A stretch of DNA of 5,365 nucleotides from Clostridiales bacterium. Its GTDB lineage: Bacteria > Bacillota > Clostridia > Oscillospirales > Oscillospiraceae. Positions within the stretch are counted from its first letter, which is position 1. Every line of letters starts with the position of its first letter. The position numbers and the translations under genes are program-made. Location: contig JAHZBA010000067.1 of NCBI GenBank assembly GCA_019423635.1, positions 1 to 5,365 of the forward strand. Direction: 5' to 3'. The notes below the pieces were generated by a model, which saw nothing but the letters and a program-made list of their open reading frames with translations, was not told the DNA's origin and did not search any database. This document shows, piece after piece, positions 1 through 4,917 of this stretch.

Positions 1-417
1 CTCCTTCAAAGAGCACTTGCTCTCCCGGATGCCGATGACCTCCTCCAGCGTGTCGTAGGGGGCCCCCACCGGGGAGAGCAGCTCGTCCCCGGGCAGGAGG
101 TTGGCGGAGAGGGCCACGGTGAGGGCGTGGGTGCCGCAGGTGATCTGGGGCCGCACCAGGGCGGCCTCCGTGTGGAACACGTCCGCGTAGACCCGCTCCA
201 GGTTGTCCCGGCCCGCGTCGTCGTAGCCGTAGCCGGTAGTGGCGGCGAAGTGGGCGGCGCTGACCCTGTTTTTCTGCATGGCCAGCAGGACCTTTCCCTG
301 GTTGTACTCCGCCGTCTCGTCAATGGCGCCGAACCTGGGCCGCAAGCCCTCCAGCACCGCCTGGCCGTATTGGTACACCGCCGGGCTGACGCCCAGCTGC
401 TGATAAATTCCTTCCAT
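1..417 (-). CDS. ynbB: Methionine gamma-lyase family (YnbB-like) PLP enzyme, N-terminal 139 codons
   Basis: The frame is open from the ATG at 417 to the window edge, so the C-terminal two thirds are missing. The segment RPQITCGTHALTVAL (residues about 89-103), followed by a PGDELL...GAPYDTLEEVIGI stretch, closely matches the family once called 'aluminium resistance protein' or 'methionine gamma-lyase family' (B. subtilis YnbB). These are fold-type I PLP enzymes of the Cys/Met metabolism superfamily with no firmly established physiological reaction. The residues seen belong to the N-terminal arm and the start of the large PLP domain. The PLP-binding lysine would lie beyond the window and cannot be checked. 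The start is supported by an AGAGGGAG ribosome binding site at about 423-430 and a strong promoter just upstream. The gene appears to be transcribed on its own from that promoter, since a terminator follows cdd upstream of it. Family assignment is firm; the symbol follows the B. subtilis homologue. Confidence 0.88.
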   Translation of the reverse strand, partial: MEGIYQQLGVSPAVYQYGQAVLEGLRPRFGAIDETAEYNQGKVLLAMQKNRVSAAHFAATTGYGYDDAGRDNLERVYADVFHTEAALVRPQITCGTHALTVALSANLLPGDELLSPVGAPYDTLEEVIGIRESKCSLKE

Positions 418-455
418 ATGTGACGCTCCCTCTGTTCATGTTCATACAAATGCGC

Positions 456-484
456 ATTATAGCAGGGTGAACGGGAAATAGCAA
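456..484 (-). promoter_or_regulatory. Sigma-A-type promoter for the YnbB-like gene
   Basis: On the minus strand, TATAAT at 456-461 is preceded by TG one base upstream (extended -10) and by TTGCTA at 479-484 with a 17-base spacer (4 of 6 matches to TTGACA). Transcription would start near 449, giving a leader of about 32 bases before the ATG at 417. The position suits the gene well. Confidence 0.7.
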
Positions 485-557
485 GGGCCGGCATCCCGAC
501 GGGAGTGTCCGAACGCGCAGTTTATCCTGTCCGCATGTTTATGAAACGCTGTTGTCG

Positions 558-576
558 GGGCGGCGATCCGCCGCCC
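558..576. repeat. Perfect 8-bp GC hairpin
   Basis: GGGCGGCG (558-565) and CGCCGCCC (569-576) flank a 3-base ATC loop. No T-run follows on either strand, so it is not a standard terminator. It resembles the short GC-rich intergenic hairpins common in Oscillospiraceae genomes, which is from general recall. Copy number cannot be judged from one window. Confidence 0.6.
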
Positions 577-628
577 GTCTCCCCACAAACACCGACTCTC
601 CCCTTGGACGAACATTGATCCCCCCATA

Positions 629-678
629 CCGGTTCTCCCGCGGGACAGGCGGTTGATATCCGCCCCCACAGGAACCGG
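629..678. repeat. 50-base nested inverted-repeat element
   Basis: Outer arms CCGGTTC (629-635) and GAACCGG (672-678) are perfect complements. Between them lie the self-complementary CCCGCGGG (637-644) and an inner stem GGCGG (648-652) / CCGCC (660-664). The nested symmetry suggests a small folded or dispersed intergenic element. No coding potential or terminator T-run is visible. Confidence 0.5.
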
Positions 679-818
679 ACAGGCCCCATTCCGATTTCCC
701 CGCGGTCTCCGGCGTCCCTGAAGACGGCGGAGGACTGTGTGGTACAATCGGGGCATCCGGAGGGAACCCAGGAGGGCGCGGTGTTGAAACCCTGTGAGTG
801 CCAGGTTGCCATATATCA

Positions 819-843
819 CGGCGGGGCGTTGGACGCCTCGCCG
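819..843 (+). repeat. 11-bp GC hairpin, better paired as plus-strand RNA
   Basis: Arms 819-829 and 833-843 pair over 11 positions around a TGG loop. One pair (824/838) is G-U in plus-strand RNA but an A-C mismatch in minus-strand RNA. No T-run follows. It sits inside a longer weak pairing between 751-760 and 841-850. Its function is unknown. Confidence 0.4.
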
Positions 844-886
844 GAAGCCCTCTGAACTGCCGCCATGAGCCCGCCCGGGGGAGAGA

Positions 887-926
887 TGCAAAACACAGGC
901 AGCTGTCCTGGAAGGACAGCTGCCTG
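887..926 (-). terminator. Intrinsic terminator after cdd
   Basis: A perfect 13-bp inverted repeat (arms 896-908 and 914-926, 14 bp with the 909/913 pair and a 3-base loop) begins about 22 bases past the cdd stop. Read on the minus strand, it is followed by TGTTTTGC, a short T-tract. It would end the deacetylase / small protein / cdd transcript before the YnbB-like promoter. Confidence 0.75.
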
Positions 927-948
927 CTTTCGTACGTCAGCTGCGGAG

Positions 949-1341
949 TCACTGGAGAAACTCCGGTCCGAAGCTGTGGGGCAGCAGCTCCTGGAGGGTA
1001 AAGCTCTGCTCCTCCCCCGCGCCGTTCAGGCAGATGATCTCCAGGTGCGGGGCAAACTCCCGCATCACCTGCCGGCAGACACCGCAGGGCACGCAGAAAT
1101 CCTCGCTCCGCCCTGCCACCACAATGCGGACAAACTCCCTGTGCCCCTCCGCCACGGCGTGGAAGATGGCATTGCGCTCCGCGCAGAGCCCGGCGGGATA
1201 GGAGGCGTTCTCCACATTGCAGCCGGTGAACACCGTGCCGTCGGCACACTCCAACGCGGCCCCCACAGGGAAGTGGGAGTAGGGGACGTAGGCCCGGTCC
1301 AGCATGGCCATGGCCGTGGCCTTCAATTCCTCTCGGGTCAT
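949..1341 (-). CDS. cdd: Cytidine deaminase
   Basis: The product hydrolytically deaminates cytidine and deoxycytidine to uridine and deoxyuridine in cytosolic pyrimidine salvage. At 130 residues it has the length of the small homotetrameric bacterial enzymes. The signature motifs are intact: VGAAL at 26-30, GCNVENASYPAGLCAERNA at 40-58 with zinc ligand Cys53 and the catalytic proton-shuttle Glu55, and PCGVCRQ at 85-91 with zinc ligands Cys86 and Cys89. The ATG at 1341 overlaps the upstream gene's TGA by four bases (ATGA). It is preceded by a strong AGGAGGAG ribosome binding site inside the end of that gene. It is the last gene of a three-gene operon and is followed by a hairpin terminator. 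In many Firmicutes cdd lies near era and dgkA; here it follows two envelope-type genes. Confidence 0.96.
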   Translation of the reverse strand: MTREELKATAMAMLDRAYVPYSHFPVGAALECADGTVFTGCNVENASYPAGLCAERNAIFHAVAEGHREFVRIVVAGRSEDFCVPCGVCRQVMREFAPHLEIICLNGAGEEQSFTLQELLPHSFGPEFLQ

Positions 1342-1703
1342 GGGATCTCCTCCTTTTCAGAATCTGCAATCAAAATATGCTGCACGGGAACCGTCAAGGA
1401 ATCCGCGGCTCCCTGGCTCATACGCGATGTGTCATAATATACGATGACCTGCACGGTGCTGCTCAAAGCATAGATGTCACCGAAAAAGCCCGAAAGCATC
1501 CCATCCGGCTCTCCCCAGGCAGTGAGGATCTCCTGTCTGGGCGTGCCCAGCAGAGCGGCCTCCGCGGCCTCCTGCCCCAGGGAGGGGATGCTCTGCAGAG
1601 CGGGGAGATCGGAACCGGTCCGGCCCGCGAAAACCAGCAGTCCCGCCGTCAGCGCCGCCAGCAGGAGCAGCGGTGCGGCACGCTGTTTTAAAAACCGGCT
1701 CAT
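1338..1703 (-). CDS. Small membrane-anchored protein of unknown function
   Basis: A 121-residue protein with a basic N-terminus (MSRFLKQR), one hydrophobic segment at about residues 10-27 (signal anchor or uncleaved signal peptide), and an extracytoplasmic domain of about 90 residues. There is no lipobox cysteine. The pattern around 47-80, an 'A...LLGTPRQEILTAWGEPD' stretch followed by a hydrophobic 'GDIYAL', resembles the short beta-rich SmpA/BamE-like repeat seen in many Firmicutes secreted proteins. That likeness is by eye and not secure. The ATG at 1703 overlaps the deacetylase stop (TGA 1700-1702) in an ATGA junction, and its own stop overlaps the cdd start in the same way, so it is translated as part of that operon. 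A role at the cell surface beside the deacetylase is inference. Confidence 0.8.
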   Translation of the reverse strand: MSRFLKQRAAPLLLLAALTAGLLVFAGRTGSDLPALQSIPSLGQEAAEAALLGTPRQEILTAWGEPDGMLSGFFGDIYALSSTVQVIVYYDTSRMSQGAADSLTVPVQHILIADSEKEEIP

Positions 1704-2956
1704 GACTGCCAGCGGACCTCCCGCTGGGGCCGGACGTCCAGGTCGATGATCTCCCGGGCGTCATAGAACTGCGCATACCAGCCCAGCACCTTCTCGCTGC
1801 CCCGCAGGGTGGTGCCGTCGGGGTGGAGCCGGTCGCAGATCACCGCGCAGATATCGCCCTTGATCTTGGAGAAGGAGCTGATGCCTACAGACGCAAACAC
1901 CCGGAAGCCCTGCTCCTGGAGATAGCGGAAGATGGGGCCGGTCTGCTGCACATCGTCCCCGTCGGGCCGGGCGCCGTGGGGGTAGTAGAGAATGGTCGTG
2001 GGACCTACCAGGGACCCTACCTCGTCCAGCCAGCGCTCCATATCCGCCTTCACGGTGTCCAGGGACTTCTTGGCCAGGTTGATATGGCCCCAGGTGTGGC
2101 TGCCGAAGGTCCAGCCGGTGCGCTTGAGCTCCGCCACGATGGGCTTCACCGCCTCCCGCTCCTTCTGGCGGTTGGCCTCCCTGGTCTCGTCCCAGGACTT
2201 GGTGTCCGTTGCGGTGCGGTAGCCGAAGATGCCCTCGTAGCCCGTCAGGCTCAGGCTGCCCTTGGCGCCGAAGGGGGAGAAATCCGGGTGCTCCTCCACG
2301 AACTTGTCCAGAATCGTGATGGCGTCCAGATCCCGGCTGACCACCTCATTGCCCTGGGGGTCCAGGCCCCAGGACCAGAGCTTGCCGTCCTCCCCGACGA
2401 TGAGCTTGTAGGTAAAGCCGTTTTCCAGCATGTAGGGGTAGTAGTTGGTGTCGTCAAAGGAGAAGATCAAAGGCTTCTTCCCCTCGGGAAGGTAGAGGGT
2501 GTTCCGGACCATGCAGGGCTTCCCGTCCTCGCCGGCGGTCTCGCTCCACACGTCGTTGATGTCCACCAGCACATAGCCGTTGTCATAGACGCTCTGGAGG
2601 ATCTTGTTGTACTCCCCTACGGTGACCATGTAATCGTCAATGCCGTCGCTCTGGGCGTCCCCGTCAAAGGCCAGCTCGGGATAGGCCACCACGGGGTGGA
2701 AGAACAGGTGCTCCACAATGCCGTCCCAGGCGGCATAGGTCACCCCATCCCGGCTGCCGCCCTCCGGCATGACCTTGGGGTCCAGGATCTCGTAGGCCTC
2801 CGGCTCCGGCTCTTCGGCCTCCTCCGGGGGCTGGCCCTCCTCGTCCGCAGACACGGGGGGCTCCTCCTCAGCCGGCGGCACCTGCTGGGGCTGGCCGCAG
2901 GCCGTCAGGGAACACACCAGGAGCATTGCCAGGAAAAATGCGAGGAAGCGCTGCAT
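1700..2956 (-). CDS. Lipoprotein polysaccharide deacetylase (NodB-like)
   Basis: A 418-residue exported lipoprotein. The N-terminus has a hydrophobic signal peptide (1-19) ending in the lipobox LTAC with Cys20, then a Pro/Glu-rich linker (about 27-53). A 'FHPVVAYPELAFDGD' and 'DDYMVTVGEYNKIL' region (85-120) typifies a clostridial deacetylase family. NodB metal motifs follow: FSFDD at 165-169 (Asp168/Asp169), the H-x3-H pair His287/His291 in SHTWGH, and YYPHGARP at 324-331. Members are expected to remove N-acetyl groups from surface glycans or peptidoglycan outside the membrane; the substrate here is unknown. About 118 residues separate the FDD and HxxxH motifs, much more than in a minimal NodB domain. 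The frame is open to an ATG at 3028, but the start at 2956 is chosen because it begins the signal peptide and has AAAGGA at 2966-2971. It is the first gene of an operon with the small membrane protein and cdd. Confidence 0.9.
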   Translation of the reverse strand: MQRFLAFFLAMLLVCSLTACGQPQQVPPAEEEPPVSADEEGQPPEEAEEPEPEAYEILDPKVMPEGGSRDGVTYAAWDGIVEHLFFHPVVAYPELAFDGDAQSDGIDDYMVTVGEYNKILQSVYDNGYVLVDINDVWSETAGEDGKPCMVRNTLYLPEGKKPLIFSFDDTNYYPYMLENGFTYKLIVGEDGKLWSWGLDPQGNEVVSRDLDAITILDKFVEEHPDFSPFGAKGSLSLTGYEGIFGYRTATDTKSWDETREANRQKEREAVKPIVAELKRTGWTFGSHTWGHINLAKKSLDTVKADMERWLDEVGSLVGPTTILYYPHGARPDGDDVQQTGPIFRYLQEQGFRVFASVGISSFSKIKGDICAVICDRLHPDGTTLRGSEKVLGWYAQFYDAREIIDLDVRPQREVRWQS

Positions 2957-2994
2957 GAAAAACAGTCCTTTCTGTCGAATTTTGCGATAGACAC

Positions 2995-3023
2995 AGTATA
3001 GCAAAGATTCAGCAAAAAAGAAC
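2995..3023 (-). promoter_or_regulatory. Probable promoter for the deacetylase operon
   Basis: TATACT at 2995-3000 on the minus strand carries an extended -10 TG one base upstream. It is preceded by A/T-rich DNA (3011-3046) with only a weak -35 (TTCTTT at about 3017-3022). Transcription would start near 2988, about 30 bases before the chosen ATG at 2956. This also argues against translation starting at 3028. Confidence 0.5.
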
Positions 3024-3045
3024 CACAAAAAAATGACAAATCAAT

Positions 3046-3101
3046 AACAGCGTGTGACAGGGGCGGGGAGGCTTTCGCTCTTCCCCGCCCCTGTCACACG
3101 C
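3046..3101 (-). terminator. Strong intrinsic terminator of the spoVA operon
   Basis: A perfect 20-bp inverted repeat (arms 3050-3069 and 3082-3101) has a 12-base loop. On the minus strand it is followed by T-rich DNA (TGTTATTGATTTG, then a run of seven T further on). It lies about 115 bases past the spoVAE stop and just upstream of the deacetylase promoter, so it separates the two operons. Confidence 0.8.
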
Positions 3102-3216
3102 GCTTTGCGGTGCATTTCCTTCCGTCGGCTTTTCCGTCGGGCCGCCGTCCGGGTCGTGCCGGTGCGCAGGCGGAATCGGGACCTCTCCAAAAGCCGGCCG
3201 CCTTTTCACGAAAAAT

Positions 3217-3573
3217 TCACCGCTTGTCCCCCGGCTTAAAGAGCAGCGCCATCAGCACGCCAAATACCACCGCGGCGGCAATCCCCCCCGCCGTGGCGGA
3301 AAGACCGCCGGTGAAAATTCCAAGCCAGCCCTTCAGGGCCACGGCCTCCTTCACCCCCTTGGCCAGGGCGTGGCCGAAGCCCGTCAGGGGCACCGTGGCC
3401 CCGGCGCCGCCCCAGTCGGCAAGGGGCTGATACAGCCCCAGGGCGCTGAGAATGACGCCTGTCACCACGTATCCCGTCAGAATCCGGGCGGGGGTCAGCT
3501 GGGTCTTGTCAATGAAGATCTGCCCGATGGCGCAGAGCAGCCCGCCGCAGAGAAACGCATTCAAATAATCCAT
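3217..3573 (-). CDS. spoVAE: Stage V sporulation protein AE
   Basis: A 118-residue hydrophobic protein matching SpoVAE (SpoVAEb) in length and sequence character. Residues 5-20, 31-48 and 84-112 form about three to four membrane segments, with GQIFIDKTQLTPARILTGYV at 17-36 as the recognisable conserved stretch. A Gly-rich loop (about 55-67) precedes a final AGGIAAAVVFGVLMALLF helix. SpoVAE is part of the inner forespore membrane machinery that moves DPA into the spore core during sporulation and releases it in germination. The start at 3573 has a good AAAGGAGAGG site and lies 15 bases after the spoVAD stop, so the two genes are co-transcribed. The gene is last in its operon and is followed by a 20-bp-stem terminator. 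The family call is firm. Confidence 0.93.
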   Translation of the reverse strand: MDYLNAFLCGGLLCAIGQIFIDKTQLTPARILTGYVVTGVILSALGLYQPLADWGGAGATVPLTGFGHALAKGVKEAVALKGWLGIFTGGLSATAGGIAAAVVFGVLMALLFKPGDKR

Positions 3574-3588
3574 GGAATCCCTCTCCTT

Positions 3589-4620
3589 TCACTTGCTCAC
3601 GGACAGCCGCACCAGGTGGCAGATGCCCGGCACCGACTCCCCCTGGAAGCTGGAGGTGGGAGAGAGCAGCGCCCCCGTGGGGGCAAAGAGGATGTCCCTC
3701 CACTTCCCTCGCCGCAGCTCCGTCAAAAGGTAGCCGTTGAGCACCGAGGCGGAGCAGCCGCAGCCGGAGGCCCCGGCGTGCATGTCCTGCTTCTCCCGGT
3801 CGTAGAGCAGCATCCCGCAGTCCTGGAAATTCTCCCCCAGGTCGATGCCGTCCTTGGCGAAAAAGTCCCGGACAATGGCGTGGCCCAGCTCCCCCAGGTC
3901 GCCGGTGATGATGAGGTCATAGTCCCTCGGGCCGGTCTTCGTGTCCCGGAAGAAGGCGGAGAGGGTGTCGTAGGCGGCGGGAGCCATGGCGGCGCCCATG
4001 TTGTTGGCGTCGGTGATCCCCCGGTCCACGATCTTGCCGCAGGTCACGTGGGTGACGTAGGGCCCCTCCCCCTCCGCCGTCAAAATGGTGCAGCCGGAGG
4101 CCGTGGCGGTCCACTGGGCCGTGGGGGGCCGCTGGCTGCCGTAGGGCACCGGCATCCGGTACTGCCGCTCCGCGGTGCAGAAGTGGGAGCTGGTGAGGGC
4201 GGCGCAGGTCCTGGCAAAGCCGCCGTCAATCAAAAGCGCCGCCAGGGACAGCGACTCCCCCATGGTGGAGCAGGCGCCGTAGAGCCCGTAGAAGGGGATG
4301 CCGAACTCCCGCAGGCTGAAGGAGGAGCCGATGCACTGGTTCAGCAGGTCTCCGGCCAGCACATAGTCCACGTCGCCGGGCTTCAGCCGGGCCTGGTCCA
4401 GTGCCCGCTGGAGCACCTTCTTCTGCATGGCGGACTCCGCCTTCTCCCAGGTCTTCTCCCCGAAAAAGGAGTCCTCGCTCAGCTCGTCGAAGTAGGTGGC
4501 CAGGGGCCCCTCCTTCTCAAATTTGCCGCCGATGTTGGCAAAGGAGCGCACAGAGGGCGGGTGGGCCAGAGCCAGGGTGCGCTTGCCGATCCGTTTGTCG
4601 TTCAAGGAAAACCACCTCAT
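3589..4620 (-). CDS. spoVAD: Stage V sporulation protein AD (DPA-binding)
   Basis: A 343-residue protein with a thiolase-like fold, the DPA-binding soluble component of the SpoVA uptake system at the inner spore membrane. Conserved SpoVAD motifs include VLAGDLLNQ (87-95), YGACSTMGES (114-123), ALLIDGGFA (128-136), SSHFCTAERQYR (144-155), GITDANNMGAAMAPAA (201-216), YDLIITGDLGELG (234-246), DCGMLLYD (267-274), GASGCGCSA (283-291) and PTGALLSP (314-321). The frame opens at ATG 4620, overlapping the upstream gene's TGA by four bases but with no good ribosome binding site. A TTG at 4605 has GAGGTGG six bases upstream (4612-4618) and gives 338 residues, the length I recall for B. subtilis SpoVAD, so it may be the true start. 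Second gene of the operon; spoVAC, usually immediately upstream, is not here. Confidence 0.95.
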   Translation of the reverse strand: MRWFSLNDKRIGKRTLALAHPPSVRSFANIGGKFEKEGPLATYFDELSEDSFFGEKTWEKAESAMQKKVLQRALDQARLKPGDVDYVLAGDLLNQCIGSSFSLREFGIPFYGLYGACSTMGESLSLAALLIDGGFARTCAALTSSHFCTAERQYRMPVPYGSQRPPTAQWTATASGCTILTAEGEGPYVTHVTCGKIVDRGITDANNMGAAMAPAAYDTLSAFFRDTKTGPRDYDLIITGDLGELGHAIVRDFFAKDGIDLGENFQDCGMLLYDREKQDMHAGASGCGCSASVLNGYLLTELRRGKWRDILFAPTGALLSPTSSFQGESVPGICHLVRLSVSK

Positions 4621-4817
4621 TTTGATGGATTTTCCATAGCTTGTCCGGAAGCGGGAAAATTATGAGGGATTTCCGGGTCTTTTGGGAGAATCCACAGCGC
4701 CGGAGCCTCCTCCTGCAAAGAGAGCTCCTCGCAGTCCCGCTGGGCCTGAATCAAAATCTGAACCGCTTTCTCTGTCTCCCGCATGAGGTGAAGATACATT
4801 TCTTTGTAGTCTGCCAT
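4617..4817 (-). CDS. Small helical protein of unknown function, first gene of the spoVA operon
   Basis: A 66-residue protein with no signal peptide or membrane segment. Residues 1-35 are predicted mostly helical with heptad-like spacing (MADYKEMYLHL...TEKAVQILIQAQRDCEEL). The C-terminal half is Pro-rich and likely unstructured. I recall similar short proteins ('YKxLY...AQxxAEELY') as uncharacterised small ORFs in many gut Firmicutes, often near mobile elements; that is recall, not a search. The gene is well supported: ATG 4817 follows AGAGGAGAG at a normal distance, a TTGACA / TATAAT promoter lies upstream, and its TGA overlaps the spoVAD reading frame start as ATGA, implying translational coupling. 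It occupies the place where spoVAC would be expected but is less than half its length and not hydrophobic, so it is not a SpoVAC remnant. Confidence 0.8.
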   Translation of the reverse strand: MADYKEMYLHLMRETEKAVQILIQAQRDCEELSLQEEAPALWILPKDPEIPHNFPASGQAMENPSK

Positions 4818-4842
4818 AAAATCTCTCCTCTCTCGGCATGAA

Positions 4843-4885
4843 CATTATTGCCTATAACGCTTTTCCCCTATTATAGGCAATAATG
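4843..4885. promoter_or_regulatory. Double operator: 15-bp inverted repeat in the divergent control region
   Basis: CATTATTGCCTATAA (4843-4857) and its exact reverse complement TTATAGGCAATAATG (4871-4885) are separated by 13 bases. Each arm also contains its own dyad, TTAT-N5-ATAA (4845-4857 and 4871-4883), the size and symmetry expected of a Cro/CI-type dimer site, with centres 26 bp apart. The right copy covers the -10 of the minus-strand promoter and the left copy lies at about +6 to +20 of that transcript. A possible plus-strand promoter for the regulator gene (TTGCCT 4848-4853, TATTAT 4869-4874, a short 15-base spacer) is also covered. Binding by the adjacent XRE protein is inferred. Confidence 0.7.
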
Positions 4886-4897
4886 GAAATATGTCAA
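4870..4897 (-). promoter_or_regulatory. Consensus promoter of the small-gene / spoVAD / spoVAE operon
   Basis: On the minus strand TTGACA (4892-4897) and TATAAT (4870-4875) are both perfect consensus hexamers, with a 16-base spacer. Transcription would begin near 4863, about 45 bases before the ATG at 4817. This looks like a housekeeping sigma-A promoter. No clear sigma-G promoter, which normally drives spoVA operons in the forespore, stands out. The -10 is covered by the right arm of the inverted repeat. Confidence 0.7.
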
Positions 4898-4917
4898 ATA
4901 GGAGGGGAGGGACTGCG

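Larger units (their letters stand above)
418..895. other. Non-coding intergenic region with GC-rich inverted repeats
   Basis: This stretch of about 480 bases lies between the cdd terminator and the YnbB-like start. Open frames cross it, but none has a plausible ribosome binding site or recognisable protein character. It holds the YnbB-like promoter (456-484) and several hairpin-forming segments (558-576, 629-678, 819-843), listed separately. I see no tRNA, rRNA or CRISPR signal. A plus-strand extended -10-like TGGTACAAT sits at 740-748 but has no -35 partner. Confidence 0.6.

Noticed and set aside
740..860. 6S or SRP RNA gene
   Set aside because: The conserved SRP tetraloop and helix sequences are not found, and no clear closing stem plus central bubble of 6S RNA could be drawn; left only as a low-confidence structure candidate.
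457..891. A 144-codon minus-strand open frame in the cdd/YnbB intergenic region, with other frames overlapping it
   Set aside because: No convincing ribosome binding site, Arg/Gly/Pro-rich composition typical of chance frames in GC-rich DNA, and it runs through the hairpins and the YnbB-like promoter.
1823..3001. A 392-codon plus-strand open frame
   Set aside because: It is antisense to the well-supported deacetylase gene; the long open frame is a by-product of high GC and codon bias on the real strand.
2957..3028. A 24-residue N-terminal extension of the deacetylase
   Set aside because: The extension overlaps the likely promoter and ribosome binding site, and the signal peptide with lipobox begins at the ATG at 2956.
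3120..3140. Short direct repeat TTCCGTCGG, two copies 12 bases apart
   Set aside because: Too short and isolated to interpret; could be chance in GC-rich spacer DNA.
3009..3209. A 66-codon minus-strand frame after spoVAE, starting at a GTG
   Set aside because: It runs through the 20-bp terminator stem and the deacetylase promoter, has no good ribosome binding site, and resembles no SpoVA subunit.
3370..4665. A 431-codon plus-strand open frame
   Set aside because: It is antisense to spoVAD and spoVAE and has the Gly/Val/His/Gln/Arg-rich composition of an antisense shadow.
4891..4917. An upstream ATG adding nine residues to the XRE regulator
   Set aside because: The strong ribosome binding site AGGAGGGGAGG would be coding, and the family typically begins at the MISY methionine at 4918.
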